Shown here: in pieces, positions 4,024-10,334 of the stretch
Layout of the letters: every line of letters begins with the position of its first letter
Position numbering within the stretch: the stretch's first letter is position 1
DNA from: an archaeon
GTDB lineage: Archaea > Nanobdellota > Nanobdellia > Pacearchaeales > GW2011-AR1
Direction: 5' to 3'
Length of the DNA: 12,787 nt
Assembly (NCBI GenBank): GCA_030699005.1
Contig: JAUYLQ010000004.1
Span: 1-12,787 of the forward strand
The notes under the pieces: generated by a model
The model's database searches: none
What the model was told of the DNA's origin: nothing
Seen by the model: only the letters and a program-made list of their open reading frames with translations
Made by a program: the position numbers and the translations under genes

Positions 4024-5379
4024 ATGGAAGATGGTGAATTAGAAAAAATTTTGGAAGAAGTTTCGGAATCATTTATTCTCGAAACAAAAGGGAAAGGGGT
4101 GGAAATTATAAGTCACTTTGATACCGATGGAATTACTTCTGCTGCAATAATGGTTCAGGCATTGAAAAGACTTGACAAAAAATTCTCTCTAAAGATAGTA
4201 AAAGGACTGAATAGAAAAATAATCGATTCGGTGGATAAGGAAAAAATAGTTCTATTTCTGGATCTTGCTTCGGGAAGCCTGAAAGAAATAAAAGAATCCA
4301 ATTTAAAAAAAGTCTTCATAATTGACCATCATGAACTAAATAAAGAAGACATTCCGGAGAATGTTAAGATGGTAAATCCGGAGCTCTCAAAAAAAGAAAA
4401 GATATCCTCATCTGGGTTAACTTACCTCTTTTGCAAAAAAATTGATGAAACGAATAAAGAATCTGCAAAATTAGCTATTCTTGGAATGGTGGGGGATACT
4501 CTTGAAAAAGAAATTGATAAGTTAAACAACAGAATTCTAGATGACGGAAAAATTTTAAGAAAAAGGGGACTCTTAATTTACCCTTCTACGAGACCCCTAA
4601 ATAAAGTTCTCGAATTTTCTTCAAACCCGTTTATTCCTGGCGTGACAGGAAACCCTGAAGGTGTTCTGGAAGTACTGAGGGAATCCGGAATTTCTCTTGA
4701 AAATGGAAAGTACAAAAATTTAATTGATTTGAGTAACGAAGAAATGGAGAGGCTTGTCACTTCAATAGCCCTAAGGTCTCCCGGGAAAAAAGACAAGGAT
4801 TTGATAGGAGATTTATTTTTAATAAACTTTTTTGGGAAACTTGAGGATGCAAGGGAAATTTCGGCAAAAATAAATGCATGCTCCCGGGAAGGAAGGCCGG
4901 AAGTCGCTCTTGGATTCTGCCTTGAGAGTTTTGGATTCAAAAAGAAAGCGGATTCAATCCATGCAAAATACAGGCAGGAACTAGTTTCCGGGATAAGGCA
5001 GGCAAATGAGCAAAAGAAATTTATTGGAAAAGGGTATGTGATAATTAATGCAAAAGACTGCATAAAAGATACTATGATAGGAACGATTTCAAGTATTATT
5101 GCAAACTCAAAAACTTATGAAAATGGGACCGTCATAATCGGAATGAGTTACGATGGTAAAAAGAAAATAAAAGTTTCAGGAAGGAATGTTGGAAGAACTG
5201 GAAGAAATTTAAGGGAATTATTATCTAAAGTCATGGAATCATTCAACGGGGAAGTAGGGGGGCACCACTCTGCTGCGGGATGCGTAATTGAAAGAGAAGA
5301 TGAAGAAGAATTCATTGAAAAAATAAAAAGACAGCTTGAACTTGAGATAATAAGAATAGCAGAGAAAAGTTCTGCATAA
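4024..5379 (+). CDS. DHH-family phosphoesterase, archaeal RecJ-like nuclease
   Basis: 451 residues. Predicted metal-dependent phosphoesterase acting on single-stranded nucleic acid or short oligonucleotides; archaeal RecJ-like proteins include the GINS-associated nuclease of the replisome. The DHH domain shows motif I HFDTDGITSA (residues 31-40), an Asp in motif II (LFLD80LASG), the signature D101-H102-H103 in FIIDHHELN, and motif IV GMVGDT (155-159). The C-terminal DHHA1 domain carries GGHHSAAG (412-419), the substrate-binding glycine motif. All expected metal ligands are present. It lies just behind uS15; a weak TATA-like stretch (TTTATTTATA) in the 26-nt gap may give partial independence. 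The 3' end converges with the pilin-like gene after 14 nt. Replication nuclease versus nano-RNase or oligo-phosphodiesterase cannot be decided from sequence alone. Confidence 0.88.
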   Translation: MEDGELEKILEEVSESFILETKGKGVEIISHFDTDGITSAAIMVQALKRLDKKFSLKIVKGLNRKIIDSVDKEKIVLFLDLASGSLKEIKESNLKKVFIIDHHELNKEDIPENVKMVNPELSKKEKISSSGLTYLFCKKIDETNKESAKLAILGMVGDTLEKEIDKLNNRILDDGKILRKRGLLIYPSTRPLNKVLEFSSNPFIPGVTGNPEGVLEVLRESGISLENGKYKNLIDLSNEEMERLVTSIALRSPGKKDKDLIGDLFLINFFGKLEDAREISAKINACSREGRPEVALGFCLESFGFKKKADSIHAKYRQELVSGIRQANEQKKFIGKGYVIINAKDCIKDTMIGTISSIIANSKTYENGTVIIGMSYDGKKKIKVSGRNVGRTGRNLRELLSKVMESFNGEVGGHHSAAGCVIEREDEEEFIEKIKRQLELEIIRIAEKSSA

Positions 5380-5393
5380 TTAAATTTCTTTAC

Positions 5394-5948
5394 TTATCCC
5401 GCAACAATAAGGCCACTTGAACAGATAACTTCCTGGGTGAGCTTTGCATTTCCACAGCTGACAACTTTCTCAGAACCGCCCTCGGTTTGAAATCTCAGGG
5501 GAGTTATTTCTATGCTGTAAATTTGCCCCCCCAAATTAAAAACATGCACAACTTCCTCGTCAAACTTAAAACTGTTATTCACCTGTTTATGAAAATAAAC
5601 TGCATTTCCAATTGAAAAACCGTCCTCGCTCAAATCTGAATTGAAGTCTTTTGACAAGTCCGCCGTTGCAAGTTCGACAGATGGACTTTCTGTCCCATGA
5701 ATATAATAACCTTCAACATTAAACCGACCCCTATTTTTTATCTCTAAAGAGAGTTCACCCGAAGTGCAATTATAAGTGTAATCTTTTACTAAAAGGGAAA
5801 CCCCATCTGGGCAGTTAATTGCATCGGAAGGAACATAGGTTCTGAGATAATTAAAAACTATGACGCTTAAAATGATTCCAAAGCTGATTAAAAGAACATA
5901 TCCTATAACAACACTCACTCCTTTTTTGTTTCTTATCGGGACAACCAT
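5394..5948 (-). CDS. Pilin-like secreted protein, second copy type
   Basis: 184 residues. The N-terminus IRNKKGVSVVIGYVLLISFG is typical of archaeal type IV pilin-like precursors: a short basic leader, Lys-Lys-Gly for the prepilin peptidase, then a hydrophobic helix (about residues 10-32). The exterior domain has four Cys (in AINCPDG, YNCTSG, VSCGNA and VICSSG), so two disulfides are possible, and begins with a stretch like SGELSLEIKNRGRFNVEGYYI, reminiscent of beta-sandwich pilins. It is not similar to the pilin-like protein at 17-583 outside the N-terminal logic. It is transcribed alone from a TATA element shared with aIF2-alpha, with the ATG about 28 nt away. The precise role is unknown. 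Confidence 0.75.
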   Translation of the reverse strand: MVVPIRNKKGVSVVIGYVLLISFGIILSVIVFNYLRTYVPSDAINCPDGVSLLVKDYTYNCTSGELSLEIKNRGRFNVEGYYIHGTESPSVELATADLSKDFNSDLSEDGFSIGNAVYFHKQVNNSFKFDEEVVHVFNLGGQIYSIEITPLRFQTEGGSEKVVSCGNAKLTQEVICSSGLIVAG

Positions 5949-5966
5949 ATTCGGAAAAGAGGCATC

Positions 5967-5984
5967 ATAAGCTTTAAAACTTAT
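5967..5984. promoter_or_regulatory. Shared bidirectional TATA element (pilin-like / aIF2-alpha)
   Basis: ATAAGCTTTAAAACTTAT is a near-perfect inverted repeat (ATAAG...CTTAT around a TTTAAA core). Its centre is 26 nt from the aIF2-alpha ATG (6002) and about 28 nt from the start of the opposite gene (5948), so one element can serve two leaderless transcripts in opposite directions. No other TATA-like element lies in the 53-bp gap. Confidence 0.7.
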
Positions 5985-6001
5985 CTTTTTTTACTAGAAG
6001 T

Positions 6002-6700
6002 ATGGAAATTGAAGCAGGAGATATCCTGATATGCACAGTTGACAAAATAATTGGAACAACCGTCTTTGTTGAGATAGAAGGAACTCCAAAAAGGGGGACA
6101 ATAATTTTAAGTGAAATTTCAGCAGGAAGGATAAGGAATCTAAGAGATTATGTTGTCCCAAAAAAAATAATTGTGTGTAAAGTTCTTAGGGTTTCAAAAG
6201 ATCAAATCGAACTTTCTCTCAGAAGAGTAAAGGAAAAAGAGAAAAAAGAAGCCCTTGAAAGAAGCAAGGCAGAAAAAAGTTATGAAGGAGTTTTAAAGTC
6301 CATTTTGAAAGATAAGGGCGAAGAAGCAATAAAAAAAATAAAAGAAATTTCCTCTATTCCGGAGTTCCTTGAGATTTCTAAGGACAACCCCTCAGAATTA
6401 ATAAGAATAATCGGAAAAGAAGATTCTGAGAAAGTTCTGGCAATCATAAAAAAGCAAAAGAAAAAAAATGTTCAGGTAAAGAAAAAAATAAAACTCGTTT
6501 CAGAAGACCCAGATGGCCTGAAACTGATTAAAGCTATCCTATCCGAAAAAGAGGCGGAAATAATGTATCTTGCTGCCGGAAACTATTCAGTGAAAGTTGA
6601 GGAAGAAAATATAAAAAAAGCAGATCAGAAAATAAAAGAGATAATTGAAAGAATAGAAAAAGACTGCAAAAAAAACGATATCGAATTTTCACAGATTTAA
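6002..6700 (+). CDS. eif2a: Translation initiation factor aIF2, alpha subunit
   Basis: 232 residues, somewhat shorter than the usual 260-275. It is one subunit of the aIF2 trimer that delivers initiator tRNA to the small ribosomal subunit. The S1/OB domain spans about residues 4-76 (GDILICTVDKIIGTTVFVEI, then RGTIILSEISAGRIRNLRDYV and KVLRVSKDQIELSLRRV). A helical domain follows (about 77-150, KEKKEALERSKAEKSYE onward), then a C-terminal alpha/beta domain (about 155-232) with EAEIMYLAAGNYSVKVE, which binds the gamma subunit. The core AAGCTTTAAAA promoter lies 33 nt before the ATG exactly as for eS17 and uS15. nop10 follows one gene later, preserving a known archaeal neighbourhood with a Nudix gene inserted between. 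Confidence 0.92.
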   Translation: MEIEAGDILICTVDKIIGTTVFVEIEGTPKRGTIILSEISAGRIRNLRDYVVPKKIIVCKVLRVSKDQIELSLRRVKEKEKKEALERSKAEKSYEGVLKSILKDKGEEAIKKIKEISSIPEFLEISKDNPSELIRIIGKEDSEKVLAIIKKQKKKNVQVKKKIKLVSEDPDGLKLIKAILSEKEAEIMYLAAGNYSVKVEEENIKKADQKIKEIIERIEKDCKKNDIEFSQI

Positions 6701-6725
6701 ATCCCGAATATCACTCAAAAAAGAT

Positions 6726-6754
6726 TAGAAATCCTTAAATACCGCAAATTTCTA
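6726..6754 (+). promoter_or_regulatory. Nudix-gene promoter framed by an inverted repeat
   Basis: The TATA element TCCTTAAATACC (about 6732-6743) is centred 26 nt before the ATG at 6763. It is framed by TAGAAAT (6726-6732) and ATTTCTA (6748-6754), a perfect 7-base inverted repeat with a 15-bp gap. A dimeric repressor bound there would cover the TATA box. The repeat is A/T-rich, so chance is possible. Confidence 0.45.
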
Positions 6755-6762
6755 AAAAAAAT

Positions 6763-7155
6763 ATGGAAAGTCAGAAGTTTAAAGTTAAACTTGTGGGAAT
6801 CATTTTTGACCCAAAAACAAGAAGAGTTCTGGTTGGAAGAAATAACGGAGAAGAAAATCCCTCATTTCTAGAGGGAGATTTAAGACCCGAAGAAGAATTA
6901 GATGAAGAGTTGAAAAGAATCACAAAGGAAAAAACAGGGTTTATTATTCATAATCTGGGAGCAATATACGCTGAAAACTTTCTTAGAAACAAGGAAGAGT
7001 TAAAACTTTACTTTTTGTGTGAAGCTACAGAAGGAAAGGAAAAGTTGGGAAAAAATGTAAAAGAGATAGCCTGGATAAAACCCTCTGAAGTTGAAAAAAG
7101 ACTTGAAATTAAATTCCCAACAAGGTTAAGGGAATTCATACTTGGGCTTGAATAA
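6763..7155 (+). CDS. Nudix-fold protein with degenerate Nudix box
   Basis: 130 residues, a single Nudix-size domain: beta strands VKLVGIIFD and RVLVGRNNG, a Nudix-box region at 38-60, then LYFLCEA and EIAWIKPSEV, a typical Nudix ending. Nudix enzymes hydrolyse nucleoside diphosphates linked to another group. Aligned to GX5EX7REUXEEXGU, Gly38, Glu44, Arg52, Glu56 and Gly59-Phe60 are kept, but the Glu after Arg is Ile53 and the second Glu of the EE pair is Lys57. Two of the three metal-binding glutamates are therefore missing, so hydrolysis is doubtful; a ligand-binding or regulatory role is the alternative. It has its own TATA box and reads into nop10 after 5 nt. Confidence 0.78.
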   Translation: MESQKFKVKLVGIIFDPKTRRVLVGRNNGEENPSFLEGDLRPEEELDEELKRITKEKTGFIIHNLGAIYAENFLRNKEELKLYFLCEATEGKEKLGKNVKEIAWIKPSEVEKRLEIKFPTRLREFILGLE

Positions 7156-7160
7156 TTTCT

Positions 7161-7298
7161 ATGAAATTAAAAATTTGTGAAAAATGCTCTTCTTATACCC
7201 TTTGTGAAACGTGCAAAAAATGTGAAATCAAAACAAAAGATGCACACTACAAATTTCTGAAGATTTATCGAACCCCTTCTGAACAAAAACCTATATAA
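7161..7298 (+). CDS. nop10: H/ACA RNP protein Nop10
   Basis: 45 residues, near the usual 55-60 but shortened at the C-terminus. Nop10 bridges the pseudouridine synthase Cbf5 and L7Ae in H/ACA RNPs that modify rRNA. The protein begins MKLKICEKCSSYTLCETCKK, matching the archaeal pattern of two zinc-ribbon knuckles (C6-x2-C9 and C18-x2-C21, with an additional Cys15) followed by a KTKDAHYKF segment, the counterpart of the family's KT-x-x-AHPPRF. The two prolines are absent here. The short tail ends KIYRTPSEQKPI. It starts 5 nt after the Nudix gene, so the two probably share a transcript, and it lies close to aIF2-alpha as in many archaea. Its last codons overlap the TATA box of the next gene. Confidence 0.85.
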   Translation: MKLKICEKCSSYTLCETCKKCEIKTKDAHYKFLKIYRTPSEQKPI

Positions 7299-7299
7299 G
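7290..7299 (+). promoter_or_regulatory. TATA box of the RSH gene, inside the nop10 stop
   Basis: CCTATATAAG, centred about 26 nt before the ATG at 7321. Read in frame it is the end of nop10 (CCT ATA TAA), so promoter and coding end share the same bases. The RSH gene can therefore be expressed apart from the nop10 unit, as a leaderless mRNA. Confidence 0.65.
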
Positions 7300-7320
7300 T
7301 CCGAGTCTTGCTACTTTGAT

Positions 7321-9174
7321 ATGGAATCGGGCGAAAAGAAAAGGATTTTGTCCCTCTTTAACAAAAAAAAGTATACAGAAAAGGACAGAAATCTCCTAGA
7401 ATCAGCAATAAACTTTTTGGATAAAAAAAAGAGTAAAAACATTCCTAAACTTATCAAAATTTCAAATTACTTATTAAAAAAAGGTTTTGGCAAAGAAACA
7501 GTTATTTCAAGCCTCATTTTTCTTGATTTTGATGATGAGGATTCTCTCAAGATAAAAGACGAATTTGGGGAGGAAATCCTTTATATTGTGAAAACTCAAA
7601 AAAAACTTGAAGAAATTGAATTAAAGTCCGAAAAGAATAATGAAGAAGTAACAAGAGAGGTTATTCTTTCCTCAGTAGAAAAAATCGAGGCAATAATTCT
7701 CAATCTTGCTTTAAAACTTATCGAATTGAAAATTGAAAAAAGAAATGAAGCAGCAAAAAAGATTATTAAAAATTATCTTCCACTTGCAAACAGACTTGGC
7801 CTTGAGAAAATAAAAAAAGACTTGGGAAATGAATCCTTCAAGATACTAAATCCCAGAAAATACCTTGAAATTTCAAACTTTCTTAAAATATCTAAAAATG
7901 AAAGAGAGAGATATATAAAAAAAATTACAAAAGAATTATCAAAAGAGGTTGCTCCAAAAATAAAAAATGTAAAAATAAAGGGAAGAGAAAAGCAAATTTA
8001 CAGCATATATGAAAAGATTACTAAAAGAAAAATCCCGCTTGACAAACAAAAAGACCAATTTGGAGTGAGAATAATAACCGAAAGAGAGGAAGATTGCTAC
8101 ATAATCTTTGAGATTATAAATGAAAAGTATACTCTTGTTGAAAACACTCTTAAAGATTTCATAAAAAATCCAAAAGAAAATGGTTACCGATCACTTCACT
8201 TCTGCATAAAAGATGGTGAAAAGGTTGTTGAAATCCAGGTGAGAACAACTGAGATGGATGAAATGGCTGAAGAAGGAGCTGCCTCTCACTGGACTTATAA
8301 AAAAATAAAAGGGGATGCAAAGTTTGAGAAAAAAACTGCATGGTTAAAAGAAGTTTTAAAATTGAAAAAAAAGGAGAATTCCTTTTTTGAAGAAATAAAA
8401 ATTAATCTTTTTAAAGATAAAATTTACTGCTATACCCCCAAAGGAAAAACTGTCTCACTTCCGCCCGGTTCTTCAACGTTAGATTTTGCATATCAAATTC
8501 ATGCAGAAGTCGGGAATAAATCAGTAGGGGCTTTGATAAATGAGAAGTTTGCACCGCTTAAAACAGAATTGGAAAACGGAGACACTGTTGAAATCATAAC
8601 AAACAAATTCCAAAGGCCAAGAAGAGACTGGCTGAAATTTGTAAAAACGAAATATGCAAAAAAGATGATTTCAAGAGAGGTCAAAAGATACGAAGATATC
8701 CCCGTCCCAAAATCTGTGTCTATCTCCGAAGAAATTTTGGAAAAATATGAGATTCCTGCAAAAATAAAAGAATTTCCAAATCATATTCTAAACTTTGCAA
8801 AATGCTGTAATCCCCTGCCTGATGATGAAATTGTCGGAATTTTAAGGTCTTACAGGAGAGCATTAATCCACAAAAGAAGCTGTGAAAAAATTCAGGGATC
8901 AAAAAAACACGAAATGAAGGCGTTTTGGACCGAAGTTTTTACAAAACCCTCAAAGATATTTGTAGAAACAACCGACAGATCAGGAATTCTTGCAGACATA
9001 ATAAACACCATTTCAAGAAAAAATTTTAAAGTAAAAGAAGCGAATGCCAAACTGACCGGAAACAATTTTGCAGAGTGCTACCTTGTAGTCTCCCCCGGAG
9101 GAATAGAAGAACTAAAGGAGATTATTGGAAGAATAAAAAAGATAAGAGGAGTGAAAAAAATCTGGTTGGAATAA
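7321..9174 (+). CDS. relA: Long RelA/SpoT homologue, (p)ppGpp synthetase with dead HD domain
   Basis: 617 residues, shorter than bacterial long RSH (about 700-740) but with all domains. The pseudo-HD region (about 25-170) lacks the hydrolase residues: by alignment with ETLIAALLHDVVED and KLADRLHN, the sequence reads ETVISSLIFLDFDD and NLALKLIE, so the metal-binding His-Asp pair and the later Asp/Asn are lost. The synthetase domain (about 205-330) looks intact: Lys224/Tyr227-Ser228, Asp245 in KDQFGVRII, NGYRSLH (287-293), VEIQVRT (303-309), SHWTY (322-326). Then TGS (about 363-425, CYTPKGKTVSLPPGSSTLDFA), a Cys/His zinc-finger-like segment (Cys495, Cys496, His517, Cys521) and a C-terminal ACT domain (545-617). 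It presumably makes (p)ppGpp from GTP/GDP and ATP, possibly at the ribosome. Transfer from bacteria is likely. It converges with the glycosylase gene after 4 nt. Confidence 0.9.
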   Translation: MESGEKKRILSLFNKKKYTEKDRNLLESAINFLDKKKSKNIPKLIKISNYLLKKGFGKETVISSLIFLDFDDEDSLKIKDEFGEEILYIVKTQKKLEEIELKSEKNNEEVTREVILSSVEKIEAIILNLALKLIELKIEKRNEAAKKIIKNYLPLANRLGLEKIKKDLGNESFKILNPRKYLEISNFLKISKNERERYIKKITKELSKEVAPKIKNVKIKGREKQIYSIYEKITKRKIPLDKQKDQFGVRIITEREEDCYIIFEIINEKYTLVENTLKDFIKNPKENGYRSLHFCIKDGEKVVEIQVRTTEMDEMAEEGAASHWTYKKIKGDAKFEKKTAWLKEVLKLKKKENSFFEEIKINLFKDKIYCYTPKGKTVSLPPGSSTLDFAYQIHAEVGNKSVGALINEKFAPLKTELENGDTVEIITNKFQRPRRDWLKFVKTKYAKKMISREVKRYEDIPVPKSVSISEEILEKYEIPAKIKEFPNHILNFAKCCNPLPDDEIVGILRSYRRALIHKRSCEKIQGSKKHEMKAFWTEVFTKPSKIFVETTDRSGILADIINTISRKNFKVKEANAKLTGNNFAECYLVVSPGGIEELKEIIGRIKKIRGVKKIWLE

Positions 9175-9178
9175 ACTT

Positions 9179-9775
9179 CTAAAACAACTTTTTTTGAACT
9201 TTCTCTTCATTTATCTCTTTTTTTACAATTTCCATATCTTTTTCCCAAAGCGGGAGTAGCGCCCTTTTGTAGATTATCGCCGCGGGATGAAAAAGAGGGA
9301 TTAATTTTATTTTAAGCCCATAAAAATCTATCATTCTTGGCTTTCCATGAACCATTGTTATTCCAGATTGTTTTTCCATTAAGTCAACATTTCCGTTAGA
9401 CAGAAAAAATTTAGTGGCATAATTTCCAAGGGAACAGATAACTTTGGGTTTTATTTGTTTTATCTGTTCAACAAGCCACGGCGTATGAGATTTTATTTCT
9501 TCAGGAAGAGGATCTCTGTTCATCAGAGGCCTGCATTTCAAAATGTTTGCAATGTAAACATCATCTAGACTTAAGCCAACTTTAGAAAGCATTTCATCCA
9601 AATTCTTTCCAGCTTTGCCGACGAATGGAATCCCCTCCAAGTCCTCATTAGCACCAGGTGCCTCCCCCACAAACATAATTTGCGCGCTCAAACTTCCCTT
9701 CCCAACCACAATATTAGTGCATTTTTTGCAAATTTCAGTTTCTTTAACTAATCTTACATACTCTGGCTCGACCAT
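9179..9775 (-). CDS. udg: Family 4 uracil-DNA glycosylase with altered Fe-S ligand
   Basis: 198 residues, full length. It removes uracil from DNA as the first step of base-excision repair. Motif 1 is GEAPGANEDLEGIPFVGKAG (38-57). The CRPLMNRDPLPEE segment (81-93) and motif 2 FHPAAIIYKRAL (162-173) are typical of UDG family 4, which carries a 4Fe-4S cluster. Of the four cluster cysteines, Cys16 and Cys19 (ICKKC) and Cys81 (KCRP) are present, but the fourth, normally in EEI-x-x-C-x-PWL, is His97 (EEIKSHTPWL). A His ligand or loss of the cluster are the options. A TATA element shared with NDK lies 25 nt upstream of the ATG. Confidence 0.9.
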   Translation of the reverse strand: MVEPEYVRLVKETEICKKCTNIVVGKGSLSAQIMFVGEAPGANEDLEGIPFVGKAGKNLDEMLSKVGLSLDDVYIANILKCRPLMNRDPLPEEIKSHTPWLVEQIKQIKPKVICSLGNYATKFFLSNGNVDLMEKQSGITMVHGKPRMIDFYGLKIKLIPLFHPAAIIYKRALLPLWEKDMEIVKKEINEEKVQKKLF

Positions 9776-9794
9776 CTCAAAAAGAAGACAAATC

Positions 9795-9806
9795 TTTTTA
9801 AATAAA
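9795..9806. promoter_or_regulatory. Shared bidirectional TATA element (udg / ndk)
   Basis: TTTTTAAATAAA, centred at about 9800, is 24 nt from the NDK ATG (9824) and 25 nt from the glycosylase ATG (9775) in the opposite direction. The whole gap is only 48 bp and holds no second TATA-like element, so both leaderless mRNAs appear to use this one site. Confidence 0.65.
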
Positions 9807-9823
9807 TTCTGTTTCGAGAAGAT

Positions 9824-10270
9824 ATGGAAAGAACTCTTGTTTTAATCAAACCTGATGCTGTTGTAAAAGGACTTTCAGGGCAGATTATTTTTGAACTGGA
9901 AAGGACAAACCTTAGAATGGTTGGCTTAAAGCTTGTCAATGTTAAGAAAGAACTTGCTGAAAAGCATTACGAAGAACATAAAGAAAAAGCTTTTTTTGAA
10001 AAATTAATCACTCACTTAACGGGAGGTTTCCACAATAACTCAAATGTTGTTGCTATCTGCTATGAAGGAGAGGATGCCGTTCAAAAAATAAGGAATCTTG
10101 CAGGAAAAACCTTTCCTGATGAAGCGGAATATTGTTCTATAAGGGGAAGATACGGAAGATATAATCATAAAACAGACTGTGTTGAAAATGTAATTCATGC
10201 TTCTGATTCCCCTGAATCAGCAAAAAGAGAAATTTCTATTTGGTTTAAGGAAGAAGAATTTGTTCATTAA
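9824..10270 (+). CDS. ndk: Nucleoside diphosphate kinase
   Basis: 148 residues, normal length. It transfers the gamma phosphate of ATP to NDPs through a phospho-histidine, balancing NTP and dNTP pools. Recognised from the start ERTLVLIKPDAVVKGLSGQI with Lys9, HYEEHKEKAFFEKLI (48-62), TGGFHNNSNVVAICYEGEDAV (66-86), and the active-site segment NVIHASDSPESAKREI with His125 as the phosphorylated residue. The usual PGTIRGDFG stretch reads YCSIRGRYG, so the Asp of this loop is Arg; the catalytic residues are otherwise kept. It is divergent from the glycosylase gene over one TATA element and followed by the transglycosylase gene, which has its own promoter. It could supply GTP for the RSH enzyme, but nothing links them in regulation. 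Confidence 0.95.
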   Translation: MERTLVLIKPDAVVKGLSGQIIFELERTNLRMVGLKLVNVKKELAEKHYEEHKEKAFFEKLITHLTGGFHNNSNVVAICYEGEDAVQKIRNLAGKTFPDEAEYCSIRGRYGRYNHKTDCVENVIHASDSPESAKREISIWFKEEEFVH

Positions 10271-10302
10271 ATTTTTCATTGAATACTTCTTAACTCCCAC
10301 AA

Positions 10303-10315
10303 TACTTAAAAAATA
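10303..10315 (+). promoter_or_regulatory. TATA box of the lytic transglycosylase gene
   Basis: TACTTAAAAAATA is centred about 26 nt before the ATG at 10335. This distance favours ATG 10335 over the TTG three bases earlier and predicts a leaderless mRNA. Confidence 0.55.
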
Positions 10316-10334
10316 AAAAAACAAAGTTTAATTG

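Noticed and set aside
4578..5063. Minus-strand ORF of 161 codons
   Set aside because: Antisense to the well-supported DHH phosphoesterase; composition is that of a reverse-strand shadow.
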